Notes: generated by a model not told the origin, from the letters alone. Shown: positions 24,781-36,684, counted from the first letter of the stretch. The stretch: DNA of 64,000 bases from Hyperoplus lanceolatus (GCA_026929865.2 CM049395.1:16810001-16874000); one strand, 5' to 3'. Numbers and translations are program-made.

Positions 24781-26284
24781 CAGTAGCGTGCCGTGGGGTT
24801 TCAGTCAGGGCCTTCTGTAGCGAACTCCGACCAACCCCCGCCCCCCTCCTCCCCCCCCCCCCCCCCCCTCCCCAAACACTGAGAAACGCACACGTCAGGT
24901 CCCGATACAGCCAACACAGCCACATACAAAATATAGGCTACAATCACAGTATACACTAATGCATAACATGAAGAGCTTTGATCTTCAACAACCACAGAGC
25001 AGCGCACTGCACACACCACTGTTGTTTATCCTACACCAGATAGACTACTGCACCATCACCATCAGATATTTCATGTCACTCGACAACTGTTTGCAAACGC
25101 ATAACATGACACAACACAAGCATCCAGTTATTGCAATAGGGTTCACCGGATGCTTGCGCAACTTCAATGGATTCAATTTAGTATAGCGACAATATTACCA
25201 GTGCGCCGCATTCGCTTCAATAACAAAAAATAAACATGCAAGAAGGGTCTTTTATGCCAAATATTTTACAACAGCCAATCCAACCAGCATATTAAGAAGT
25301 GTAGTTGAGAGTTGGTTCCCATATTATGCTTAGAAAGCGGCATCAACAATGAAAAACCGCATAACCTACTGCCCAAGTCCCAGCAATATAGGCTATTACA
25401 AGGACCATAACAAACAAACAAAATGGTTTTAAAACCCCATCAAACACGTTATCCCTTCACAGATAGACACAGCCAAAAGTAACACTCACCCATCACTTGT
25501 AGAGGAAACCCATCCTCGGATCCTATAAGCCATTAAGGCTGTTAAAATCTGTGATGTGCCATGTTCCTTCACAGGTTTAAAAAGCAGACAGGTCCAGCAA
25601 TACCGGTAACTTGTTCCGCTCGGTGCTAGCTGTTAGCCAGTCATAGCGTCGTAGTTACAGTCAGTGAAGTGCCGCAAAAAAACGTTGTCAGCCCATCCAG
25701 CTTATGTGTAGTATTCCTGTCGAAACTAAATCTAAACTATGTTAAACGATCACCTTTAAATAGCCACGCTAGATTGGCAGCGGGAGCAGTAGGTCGTGTG
25801 AAAACGATGGCCATAGTAGTTCACTCACATCATCACAATGCTAATAGTGCGCGCGCCGAAGTTTCAAACTTCGCTGATGACATCACGGGGGGCTAGCGGC
25901 TGAGATATCGCTGGGCCTTGGGGCGGGCTGTCAGTACACATCAAAATCTGATTGGCTGATGAGACACGTCAGTCAGCGTTATTATCCAATAGGAGACGGC
26001 AGCTTCAGTGAAAGGCCAGCAATACTTCTAGCGCAGGTCCTGCTGCTCCACATAGCTGATGCGTTTAGATGAGATATGCCTGGGAAATCCAGCTCAGCCT
26101 CACAAAAAATAACTATATTGCAAAAAAGTTTTATTATTTTTGTAATGTACTGACATTTTTTTATTAAATTCAGACACATTTAAACACAAATTAATATAAT
26201 TTTAAACAACAAAAAAAAATATATTATTTGGATTTTGACAGGGCCAGCAGAGAAGGCCCTGCTGGCCCTGACGGCCCACCACTG
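24781..26284. mobile_element. hAT-type element, non-autonomous
   Basis: It is flanked by the 8-bp duplication AAAATACG (24773-24780 and 26285-26292). The left end is CAGTAGCGTGCCGT and the right end, on the other strand, is CAGTGGTGGGCCGTCAGGGC. A long C tract lies at about 24841-24872. No transposase frame was seen in its 1.5 kb. Confidence 0.88.
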
Positions 26285-26292
26285 AAAATACG

Positions 26293-27523
26293 CTAATAAC
26301 GTTCGGACTAGAATTGACATGAATTACTGGCTGGTTGTTACTGCTAGTAAGTGAAATAAAACATAAGTTATAAAGCCCAACATTGTGATACTTTTTAATA
26401 TGTTCTGTCGGTCCAGAGACCGCAAGCTCAGCAGTTAACTAGCTAAACAAATTAAGCTGTCTGTCTTCTAATTGTTCGGCTTAGTTTGCCACGAATCATA
26501 AAATAATGCATATAGCGCTGCTGACTGAGACTAGTGTAGCAGACCCTCCTCCCTATAGCAGTGACATAGCCTACAGACAGAGCGGAGAGGAGAAATAGGC
26601 CTACTGTCACTGAACCATGTTTTTCATTTTTTTTTAAACTTTCCTCAGTATTTTGATGTCAGAAACAGACTATGATTTTATCTATTTGGACATTATTGAG
26701 CTTATTTAAAAACATTTGGAAAAAACGCCCTCAGTTGCCCATGCACTGTGTATATTCTATAGCCTATTTCACCCTCATCTGTGAAAAAGAAAGAAAGCTG
26801 GACAACAGAGTTCTTCATGTAAAGTTAAGTGGTTTCTTTAAAGAAAAGAAAATACTATAGAAAGATTACAACTTTGTGGATGCTTATTTGTATAATATTC
26901 TATTTTATATTAATATTTTTATGGTAAATACATGTGTCTTTCTTCAATAGCTTCATTTCATTCATCTGACTCTTTAACTGCCATAAATATTATTTCTGTG
27001 ATTATTTAATATTTTGTTACATTTATGTATTTAATTAGTTTTTCATGAATATTGAGTTTGTAATATTAGGTAGGAACTAAAGTTAAGTTTCCATTGCAAA
27101 TGCAAACTTTAAGGTGTTACAGCAAATGCACGTGAGCACAAACGTTTCCCCATGTGTTAATTTGAGAAGTCACTCATAAATTGAGCAGAGAAGTGATGAA
27201 GATATTTTTCCTTTTTGTATTTTGAACCGGGTATTTTGCAGAAGAAACCTCATTCCCTCACGGCTATGTGCAGCCAGCGAGGTATGTGTATAAAGTGCAT
27301 AATGTTCATTTTCGGAATATTTGCGTTTACTTTTTACAGTGTATGTATGTGAACGTGTCTATGTTTATATTGTCATACTGTTTAGTTCGACGGTGGATAA
27401 TTGCTGTGGATATTGAAGTGGATGATTGTGGATATGATGACGGTGAGATGACAAGGAGCAGCAATGAAGCCATCAGTATCGAGAACCATGGTGTCGTTTA
27501 TTTCTTGGAGGGAGTGATAGACT
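26293..27523. other. Non-coding, no recognised feature
   Basis: AT-rich sequence inside the Harbinger-type element. Confidence 0.4.
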
Positions 27524-27528
27524 CACTG

Positions 27529-28847
27529 GCCCTCATTTATCAAACTTGCGTGGAAACTGTTGCAGATTCTGGCGCAAATACCTCCCTACGCCAGGTATCG
27601 CGTGGGATTTATCAAACAGTCGTATCTCGCCAATCTCAGCGTACGCCAGGCCATTATTGATAAATGCGGCGGATGAAAACGAACGTATCACGCCCCTATA
27701 TTTTCTCAGTTTAGAGGCCTCGCCCAGAGGTTTTACGACATGGATATGCGCAATACGGCACTTCCCTGAAGTAGAAATTGACAGAATAACAGCGAAAGTA
27801 GAAAAAAAGAGTTTCATTTCGGAGCATTAGCCTACAAGCAGCATCAATGAACGACAGAAGGCAGCAGTTAGGAAGGAAATAACTGCTGCGGTCAACAGCG
27901 TTGGTGTCGCCACTAAAAAAAGCGTGTTGCTGTTCTGAAATGCAACCAACTGGGGGTGCGGGACTGCGGGCATAATATAAGTGGAGAAAAAGACGCACCA
28001 ACTGTCGGATAATGGTCCCCATAAAATAAATACACGTCTGCAGAGATTTTAATGATTAGAATGTATTGGCCCTTTTAGATAGCACTAGGCTACTCAAAAT
28101 GGTTTTAAAAACTAAAAATAACACATTTTGTGTTTTACTGTATGACAGCATGCGCTTGGCACAAGTGGTCAGCCAGGCCGTCAGCTGCACAAGCCGACCC
28201 GGCAGCGATCAGCTGTGAGAGCGCCCACCGTCCTGCTCCACCAGCAGATCGGAACAACGTGCCGGTCAATGGTGGAAATAAGTCGCTCGCTTTAGCATCA
28301 ATGACATATTAAAAGAGGAACTAACATCTACAAAGTGCGTCAAATAAATAAAATGTTAAGCTGAATGTTGTGCCGTGTATTTTTTTGTATCATAAAGAGC
28401 AGTGTAGGCCTACTACATATTTAATACTTAAGCTAACATTTTGAATGAATGCAGCCCCCGTGCCTCAGTGTCCCTGCTCCAAGACAACTGCCCTTACGCA
28501 GTCCCATGCAGCGCTCCTAAGTGGCTGGTGTGCGCACTATTGAATCAGCTCTCCTACTCAGTTTCACACCATAAGCTGCACATTTTTAAGTGATTCATAT
28601 CTTTATTTCGGTCTTATTTGCACTGCATTTGTATTATCTTCTAATAATTGTCCAACAAAGTCATCGGCTACCCGGCACAGCCTACACTGCGAGTCCAAGC
28701 TGTTTTCAAATTTGCGTACACGAGCTGAGAGCTGGCGTGGGATTTGAGCGTACTCTACGCTCACGTCCATATTGATAAATGCCGAGATTTGCGTGGAAAT
28801 GTACGTACACCCATTTTTCTGGTCTACGCAAGATTGATAAATGAGGG
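27529..28847 (+). mobile_element. Second Harbinger-type element (nested)
   Basis: The terminal inverted repeats are GCCCTCATTTATCAA and TTGATAAATGAGGGC, with subterminal CTTGCGTGGA/TCTACGCAAG motifs. The flanks CTG and CAG fit a CWG target with one later change. At about 27845-27910 the translation ERQKAAVRKEITAAVNSVG resembles the Myb/SANT-like protein that Harbinger elements carry beside the transposase. It runs into a stop soon after. No DDE transposase was seen. Confidence 0.7.
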
Positions 28848-28850
28848 CCA

Positions 28851-29396
28851 GTGTCTCCAAATTATTCCAAAAATAAGTAGGCCTAGTACACAGAAAAAAG
28901 TTGTTCACACAAAATTCCTCAGATTTTGCCCTCATAATTTTCCTCTTAAAGTGCACAAGATTCATGTATTTCACTTTAAAAAGGTAAAAAAAAAAATCTA
29001 CCGGGGGGGGGGCATACCCCCGGACCCCCCTAGGAGGGTCACGATCTCTGCTGACTACTATTTTACCCAGCTGCACATTGAAGGCACTAGCGGAAAACAC
29101 TGCTGCTCCCTTCACCGCATGTCTGATACCCGTTGGAGTGCCCGCATAGTGGCTGTTAAAACAGTTGCAAATCACATACCATCACTCCTAGAAATAAGAC
29201 AGCTCATAATACATAATTTACATAATCATACTCTGACTTGTTAAGTCGTTAATTGCAAAAAAGGAAACAAATTGGGTGTACCAGGCACCGTCAAGAACAC
29301 TGAAAAAACAAGAAAATTGAAGGTGGCAATGAATGGGGTAGAGGGGCCCACACCGATATTCTTTCAGGGGGCCCAGCATTCCTAGCAACGGCCCTG
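28851..29396. mobile_element. hAT-like element, right-hand part
   Basis: It starts with TGTCTCCAAATTATTCC, which recurs inverted in the hAT at 34.7 kb. It shares with that element a CCCCCGGACCC block. It ends, on the other strand, with CAGGGCCGTTGCTAGG, a hAT-type terminus. The left half was not located. Confidence 0.5.
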
Positions 29397-29717
29397 GCCG
29401 GTTGTCTCCTTTTTTTCCTCATGTCAGTCAAAATGCTGTGCTTATTAAGTGCTTTATCATATACAGGAGCTATTTAGCATTCGCCATGTATGGTAGATTG
29501 TGGGGATGAAACTGGGAGGTGTAGTGGGATGACACCGGGCGGAGATCGTCCGCGCACAATTCACCGCAGGTGGGTAATTATGAAGGGAAGATTGCGTGCA
29601 ACTGTGCGCAGCACAGTTTTATAAATCTCAACTTTTTTTTTGCGCAGCACATTCTTGGCTTTGTGCGAACGCAATGTTTTGGGAAGGTTTCTACGCACAC
29701 AGTTATAAATGAGGCCC
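29397..29717. other. Right end region of the 10.2-kb Harbinger-type element
   Basis: It contains TGCGCGC/GTGCGCAGCAC motifs that mirror those near 19565-19640, then the right terminal repeat. Confidence 0.55.
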
Positions 29718-30351
29718 CAGGTGACTATAGTCCAATTCAAAAACTAAGTAAGTGCATTGAACAAATCAATGATTGGATGTGCCAAAATGTTCTTCAATTA
29801 AACTGCGACAAAACTGAAGTAATTGTCTTTGGTGCCAAAGATGAACAATTAAAAGTCAGTGCAGAGCTGTTATGCTAGAAACCACACACCAAGCCAGAAA
29901 TCTTGGTGTTGTCATAGACTCAGGCTTGAATTTCAAAAAAACACATTAAATCATTTAATAAGTCAGCTTATTACCACCTTAAAAACATATCAAGAGTTAA
30001 AGGGCTTATGTCTCAGTCAGTAAGATTTAGAAAAACTTGTCCATGCATTTATCTTTAGTAGACTTGACTACTGTAACAGTGTTCTTGCAGGCCTTCCAAA
30101 AAAATCTATCAGACAGCTTCAGCTAATTCAGAACGCTGCTGCTCGAGTACTCACCAGGACCAAAAAAGTGGATCACATTACCCCAGTTCTGAGGTCTTTA
30201 CACTGGCTTCCTGTCACTCAAAGAATTGATTTCAAAATATTGATGTTGTTTTCTAAAGCCCTAAATGGTCTAGGGCCAAAATATATTACTGATCTGCTGA
30301 TACGTTATGAGCCGTCCAGAGCCCTTAGGTCGTCTGGGACAGGTCTGCATA
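29718..30351 (+). mobile_element. Old L2-type LINE, piece C
   Basis: It continues the L2 after the Harbinger insertion: IEQINDWMCQNVLQLNCDKT, then a C-terminal domain with [20 protein letters not shown] and [14 protein letters not shown]. Small frame changes are present. It stops at ACAGGTCT, where a MITE enters. Confidence 0.85.
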
Positions 30352-30456
30352 AGGCCAGGACACACAGGCCAGATAATCGCCGTCCATGACTGCTGATGGA
30401 GCTACCAAGTTGAGTAAAGGTTACTGTGTCATTTCCTCGTGTGTCTTCTGTGCGTG
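30352..30456. mobile_element. Left-end fragment of the TTA-flanked MITE
   Basis: It starts AGGCCAGGACACACAGGCCA, as the full MITE does, and shares GATAATCGCCGTC with it. It then diverges. It sits directly before the full copy. Confidence 0.6.
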
Positions 30457-30459
30457 TTA

Positions 30460-31089
30460 AGGCCAGGACACACCGGCCAGATAATCGCCGTCGTAGTGTC
30501 GGTAGGGGGTCGGGACACGAATCTGTTTGGTGTGTGCTGTGACGTCAGCCGACGTAGAGGTCGTCGGGCTTGTTTTGCGCCGATTGAACATGTTCAATCG
30601 GCGGCCGACCGTCTTTCATTTGGAGCAATTTGATTGGTGGAGGGCTAGCGAATCAGTGAAGCCCGGAAGTGAGGCGGGTAGCACAAACAGCTAACAACAG
30701 CTAGCCATCGTTTTAATGTGTTTGTTCGTTTCGTTTTGCGAGTACTCACATGCATCAACCCTTGTTGACTGCTCGACACCATGCTCGACACTCTCTGCTA
30801 AAAATTGTGCTCTTATGGTCCATAAATATAAATACGTATTTCTATCCATGTTTATGCTCTAGAGAGCTGTCCCATCATTTCCGGCTTTCGTATTTTTTCG
30901 GGCCACAATACAGATTAGCGCCGCCTGCTGTTGTGGAGACATTACGTCCCGCGCAAGCGCAGAGCGTACGGAAAAATAAGCAGTCGTCTCGGTGTGTTTT
31001 GTGGTTGCGACGGGAAGACTGGAGCTTCCTGAAACGGCGACTCCAGTTTTTGGGTAGTCGGAACGTGTCGGACTGGTGTGTCCTGGCCT
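30460..31089. mobile_element. TTA-flanked MITE (Harbinger-type)
   Basis: The terminal repeats AGGCCAGGACACACC and GGTGTGTCCTGGCCT are flanked by TTA (30457-30459 and 31090-31092). The interior is GC-rich. Together with the fragment before it, it interrupts the L2 C-terminal domain. Confidence 0.8.
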
Positions 31090-31092
31090 TTA

Positions 31093-31258
31093 GAGTCCCC
31101 AGAGTTAGGACTTAACAAGGAGAAGCAGCTTTTAGTTTTTATGCACCAAATCTCTGGAACAAACTCCCAGAGAACTTGAGGACTGCTGCAACTCTCAGCT
31201 CTTTTAAATCAAGTCTGAAGACTTTTCTGTTCCATTTTAACCTTTATTTTTTATTTTA
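31093..31258 (+). mobile_element. Old L2-type LINE, piece D
   Basis: It encodes the L2 end (PNLWNKLPENLRTAATLSSF, then KSSLKTFLF). It stops at TTTTATTTTATA, where the TA-flanked element enters. Confidence 0.85.
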
Positions 31259-32195
31259 TAGGGGAGAGTGGCCTAAGTTGTGCATTTTGGAAGTTGTGCA
31301 CCCCTTGTTTCTAGAAAACCGTGGAAGAAATTGGAAATGTGACCACATATTTAAGAAGAGCCATCCATTTGACTCATCCTGTAAAGAACGGAGACACAAG
31401 GAATAAGATATGAGCACATTTAAGCTCAAAAACTGTGTTTTGCCTTTCAAAGTAAAATTTCCATGATCAAGGTTTTTTGATTATTGTGTCTGAACAATTA
31501 TAGACAAGTTTGAAAACATTTGACACATGTTTTAGTGCTTTGGTATGCTACATTTTGAGTCTATACAGTTAGCACGATGTCAGCCCTAAATTGCTGCATC
31601 ATGCTTATTATCCAAATTTCTGGGATTGGGGTGATTTGTGCCAAAGGGCCTGGGTGAGTTATAAGTAAGTAAGTAAGTAAGTAAAATGTATTTATAAAAG
31701 CACATTTATGACAGTTTGCACTGTCCAAAGTGCTGTACATAGTGCATTCAGTAGGTAAACATTGAAGGTAAAATAACAATAACCAAAATAAAAGACGTAA
31801 AGCCCATACATCCACATAAACACAGATAGTGCAGAGGTATAGTTAATGGGGAGGAAACACCAGGGTGTACATATGGGTTTTGAGCAGGGGTGTAAAGTAG
31901 CAAATTACATTTACTCGCGTTCTTGTAATTGAGTAGTTTTTTCGTGTAGGGCCTACTTGTAATTTTTTAAGTGATTTTTAAAACCTATACTTTTACTTTT
32001 ACTTTGAGTATGTTTATTTTAAGTATTGTACTTCGCTACATTTTATATCACCTGCGTTACTGAGTAAAAAAAATAGATAGGGAAAGGAGATAAAATAAAA
32101 GAAATATCGTGGGGGGCTTTTATTTTTACGGCACAATACCGGAAACTAACACAGAGAATGATCGACAGGATCATTGCGACTAAATGATAACAACA

Positions 32196-33620
32196 AACAT
32201 CAAATCAAATCAAATCAGTTTTATTTGTATAGCCCAAAATCACAAACACATTTGTCTCAGTGGGCTTTACATTTCATACAATATGATATATGATACAATA
32301 TGACACCCTGCCCTTACACCCTTAGCTCGGCTGAGAAAAAACTCCCAGTAAAAAACCCTTTACCGGGAATAAAAAAAATTGAAGAAATCTCAGGGAGAGT
32401 CGACAGAGTAAGGGATCCCTCTCCCAGGACGGACATGCTGCAATAGATGTCATAAGTAGAGAAATCACGAAGGAATTTGATCATTGACCAGGTGATTACA
32501 TGGTAATACTAAGTAAAGTGCGAATAGTGTGGATGCAGGAAGACTTCAGATGCTGCCAGAGGATCCACACTGTCACGTCTCCACCAGGGAAAACTAAGGT
32601 TTCCATCGCCGGGATTACATCCCACGTCTCCAGGTGGCATCCTTAACCACTGCAACATCTTTCGCGTTGATGGTCCATTTTCTCAGATGGTACCGGAGGG
32701 GGGACCAGATCCACACCGTCTCGTCACGACCAGGGAAAACTGGAAGAGGACAGACAAGCAACCAGTGAGCAAAGCAAAATGAATTTAAAGATTGAACAAG
32801 CAAGCAAGTAGAAAGACTACTATCCTGATGGACGATGAGTCAGTGCTGATGTGAGGCAATAGCAGGCGGGGAGCATCCGTTCCTAGGACAGCTGATTCCG
32901 CACAGAACTCGGAGTCAGTCGAGTAGCATGGAGAGTGTTTGGTAGACAGAGGGAGAGAACCCCCGGGGCAACGCTCAGCCAATCATGGAAGATAGACAGA
33001 GGAGAACAAATGTCAGAGAAATGGTATCAGTTATGCAATTAGCGTCGGCAAGACAATTTTTCAGTGGGAGGACAACCGGTACTCAGGCCCAGACAAACCG
33101 AGACCGAGGCAGCTCCTCAGGCTGTTAATAATAACGCTATAACAATGGTAAACAATATGAAAACAATTAACATTAAATTACATTGATTTACACTCTACCG
33201 TTCCCCACCGACACACACAATCGGCGCCAGCCCCCCAGACCCAGAGCCCGCCCCCCCAGCACCCCGCCCCCAGAGAGCACGCCCCAGTGCGGCACCAGTT
33301 CCAAGGAGGACCGGGGCCATAGATAGAGAATAGAGTATAAAATAGGGAAAATAGCCAAAAGCACCACTGCCACGAGGAGCAACCACAACCGAAACCCCCG
33401 GAGGGGCGGCCCGTACAGCCCACTCGGGCCCGCCGGACCGGCCATGCCCAGCCCATGAGGCAAGGCCAGAGGCTCCAAGCACAAAGGGCGCGACGCATCC
33501 GCCGCCGCCATCGGCACACCCAGAGCCAGGACCGGCCGGAGGAGCACTGACGCCGGGCAGCAAAACACAGACGCCAACAGTGACGCCACAGAGCACCACA
33601 TTGCTTCCCTCTATCATTAA
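32196..33620 (-). mobile_element. Probable LINE 3' region, family unknown
   Basis: It starts at a (CAAAT)n run followed by TTTTATTTGTATAGCCC, the inverted form of a fish retroposon 3' tail, so the element would read on the minus strand. The part at about 33200-33560 is very GC-rich with overlapping frames in all phases. None of these frames shows a domain I recognise. Confidence 0.45.
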
Positions 33621-34720
33621 AACAAAATAATCCTAGTTAAACTGTCATTGTACCGCACGTGAAGACGTGAAGGCTTTTAAATGCAGCAAACCTTTCATCC
33701 AGCCGTGCGATCGGCCCCTCCCTCACCTAGCTTTCAGTTTAACAGTGCAGAGTAGGATGGAGACGGTGCGTGTTGCCGGGAGCTTTGAAACACTTCCAGA
33801 AGACGGCAGAAAGTCAGCCTTTGCTCGAGAAGAAAGGTAAAAGTAATAGACTAAAACAATGTGCAAGATATGTTATGCGCAGACACGCGAGTCAGATGAC
33901 ATGTGCGACCGTGAGAGAGAGAAAAAAAGTCATATGCGTCCCAGCTGCACCTCAAAACATCACGACCAATTAGTTTACTCACTTTAAGTCAAATCCAAAT
34001 GGTCTATGACCAAGCAATAAAGGAATAAAAAACACTGGAAGTTTAAAGCTCCTTGACTCTTGCCACCACAACAGTCATCAATTAAGAACACTGTAGCCTA
34101 CAATGCAACTTGCTTATCCAGCCAGCTCCATGAGATATAAATAAAATATGCCCTCACATTCTTGCTAGCAAAAGAAGTGCCCTATCAACAACATTTGCAA
34201 CGGTTTATTTTGATTTTGACACTTATTTTATTTAATTATAAAAAATATGTTTTACTTATTATATTATTACCTATTTGCATTTTCCTTGTTTTCAGTTCAA
34301 TTAGGATATGTTTAAAGTCAAAAGTCATGGTTTCAAATGTTAAATAAGTGCATGTTGCAGTTCTTAAATCAATGAATAATTGTCTAATAATTGTGATTAC
34401 ACAATGTCAATCAAAATAATCATGATTATGATTTTTGTCAAAATCGAGCAGCCTAACCTTGCAATGTCCATGGTTTAGATCAATTATACACAATTACATT
34501 ATTAGAACTGCAGCTGCAGTATGTTTAGGTCTGTAGACCGGTTACATTCCCATTCCCCCATTAACAGACTATTTGCTCCATATTTGCTTATCTAAAGTAT
34601 AATGACACAGTATACATCCATACATGTGTGGGGACATGATTTGTTTAATTTGTGCACTTTAATTTGTAAAAGTGTTGCATTAATTAAACAAAACTAGTTT
34701 GAGATTTATATCCCCTTGTA

Positions 34721-35645
34721 CAGGGCTGCCTTTACCTGCCACTAGGCCCTGGGGCTGAGAGGTTTCGTAGGCCCCCCCGGGCGGTGGTCTTACAATACAG
34801 ATGCGTTAAAGCCATGTTTGTCTACACCACAATATCTATATTGATGAAATACAAAATCACTTAAGGGAACATGTAAATAACCCCCTCCTGGTCTAATGAC
34901 TTTTAATAACCAAACACACATGGTTGGTTACAGTGTTTTTCCAAGTTATTGAGGAGACAGCGGTGGGCTCCCAGGACCTTTTAGGAGGGTCCGGGGGCAT
35001 GCCCCCCCGGAAGAAAAATTTGAACCTTTTATATTAAAATGCATCAATCTAGTGCACTTTGAGAAGAAAACTGAGGCTAAATCAACTATGTCCTGTGTGA
35101 GCTATTTTCTGGAATAATTTGGAGACACATAAATTCCAAAATGCAGAAACAAAAATATACAGGTTTAAAAAATCCAGTCATTCAGCACTCCAATTTTTTT
35201 TTAAATAATCCCTTATCCCAAAGCTACTTCTCTCTTTGAACTCATCGTTTTGTTTTTAATGGCTCATCTCAATATAGGCCCTTGATCTGCGTTGCCCCGA
35301 ACAATGTTATTTAAACAAAAATAACAAAAATGTACTGGTGAATGATAGGCCCCTTCATCTTCATAGGCCAAAAATAATGTGATTTCTTTTCCTTTTTCTT
35401 TACTGGTTCATGATAGGTCCCTGTTCTCCGTACACCCGCCCCCCCTACGAAGATTAGGGGCCTATCATGAGCCAGTCAATAATTTATTGTTTTAAATGAC
35501 AATGTCCGGGGCCTTCTTAGATCAGGGGCCTATATTGAGGCAGTAAAAAAAAAAAAGATTTTTTTTTTTTTTTTTTGAGAGGCCCCTGATCTTCGTAGGC
35601 CCTGGGGCTTCAGCCCAGGTAAGCCCGTGCATTAAGGCGGCCATG
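34721..35645. mobile_element. hAT element nested in the Tol2-like element
   Basis: It is flanked by the exact 8-bp duplication CCCTTGTA (34713-34720 and 35646-35653). The ends are CAGGGCTGCCTT and, on the other strand, CATGGCCGCCTT. The right half contains five or more direct and inverted copies of a motif like AGGGGCCTATCATGA, so it can fold back. It shares a stretch with the fragment at 28.85 kb. Confidence 0.85.
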
Positions 35646-36543
35646 CCCTTGTATATAGAATGCCCTACACAGAAGAGACCCCTGCCCCCTCCCGCTGTTA
35701 AAAAGTAACTAGTAACTTGTACTTTAAGTACATTTTAAATCAGCTACTTTTTCACTTTTACTTCAGTAGATTTTTAGACCAGTACTTTTACTTTTACTTT
35801 AGTAAAATTTCATCCAAGTAATCATACTTTTACTTGAGTAGAATATTTTTGTACTCTTTCCACCTCTGGTTTTTAGCCTTGATTTAAAGGCAGAAATGTA
35901 GGGGAATCACATTTGTCAGGTGGCAGTTGGTTCCACAAGCACGGAGCAACCAGTGCAAAGTGCATTTCTGAGAGTTGTGCCAGTGGCATGGCTGTATACG
36001 CTGGTCACCAAAAGAAAGTGATTGTCTACAGTAGCTCAGAAGAGAGTGACATCTCAATTCCACTTAACGACACCACTGATGAGAGTTCAGATGGCCAGAA
36101 AGATGATGATGGTGACTTTGTCATTGTGAGCTTTGCAGGTAAAACCATTAGATCTGCTCGGCCATGTTTAAGAAAATTGTCCTTCAATCTTTGTCAACTA
36201 TTTACTTTATTTACTTTAAATACACCTTAAATAAGTGATTGTCAAATTGATTTGTCTTGCATTACAGTTTATGAGATATATATCAATGGCACAATTCACC
36301 CCATGGTATTCTCTCCAACCGCACAACTTACACCACACCGGGGGCAAGTTGTGCATCAAGACAACTTTTTTTCCGAAAGCAATATTTCTTCAACAGTTTA
36401 TTCCAGATCCAAAGTTTTTATTGCCAGGGATGCATAACACCCTGAAATATATGTACATATTTGAGTTGGAGACTTTACTGTCAAGGCCTTACTTTAAAGT
36501 CACTTTGAGTGAAAAGTTGCACAACTTAGGCCACTCTCCCCTA

Positions 36544-36684
36544 TAAATGTTATTCATTCGCTTTTAAATGTGTTATTCATTCGCTTTTCTGATGTGTGTT
36601 GTGTATTTTAATATTGCCCCTGTAAAGCACTTTGAGTGGCCTTGTGTCTGAATTGTGCTATATGAATAAACTTGTCTTGCCTTA
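36544..36684 (+). mobile_element. Old L2-type LINE, piece E (3' tail)
   Basis: Two AT-rich repeats with TTATTCATTCGCTTTT, then CCCCTGTAAAGCACTTTGAG and a tail of TTGTCTTGCC. This matches the 3' end of the younger L2 at 18.09-18.2 kb and closes the old element. Confidence 0.85.

Larger units (their letters stand above)
19478..29717. mobile_element. 10.2-kb Harbinger-type element inserted in the L2
   Basis: The ends are GGGCCTCATTTATAA and, on the right, TTATAAATGAGGCCC. They are flanked by the 3-bp duplication CAG (19475-19477 and 29718-29720), which fits the CWG/TWA targets of PIF/Harbinger elements. Subterminal TGCGCACAAA/TGTGCGT motifs occur at both sides. Removing it rejoins the L2 sequence CACCAG-GTGAC exactly. 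No transposase was recognised inside, and much of the length is other elements nested in it (22.2, 23.4, 24.8 and 27.5 kb). Confidence 0.75.
31885..35868. mobile_element. Tol2-like hAT element nested in copy 3
   Basis: The flanks are GTTTTGAG (31877-31884) and GTTTTTAG (35869-35876), an 8-bp duplication with one change. The left end is CAGGGGTGTAAAGTAGC. The right end, on the other strand, is CAGAGGTGGAAAGAGTACAA. The subterminal regions are full of ACTTTTACTT repeats, the arrangement known from Tol2-type hAT ends. No transposase was recognised. Much of its length is two further insertions. Confidence 0.85.
31261..36541. mobile_element. TA-flanked DNA transposon, copy 3 (variant ends)
   Basis: TA flanks it (31259-31260 and 36542-36543). 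Its terminal repeats read GGGGAGAGTGGCCTAAGTTG, where copies 1 and 2 read GGGGAAGGTGGGGTGATTTG. The body aligns with the other copies, including the captured L2 tail and the acidic frame. It also keeps about 170 bp after FVIVSFAG that the other two lack; that stretch begins GTAAAA and ends TTACAG like an intron. Of its 5.28 kb, almost 4 kb is a nested hAT (31885-35868). Confidence 0.8.

Noticed and set aside
27268-27660. 130-codon frame on the + strand
   Set aside because: It runs across the boundary of the nested Harbinger-type element and matches no family.
33178-33617. Three overlapping minus-strand open frames of 113-140 codons
   Set aside because: They are shadows of one GC-rich stretch in three phases, with no domain and no splice context, inside a repeat nested in a hAT.
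36544-36684. Separate SINE
   Set aside because: The sequence matches the 3' tail of the L2 interrupted upstream and continues it in order.
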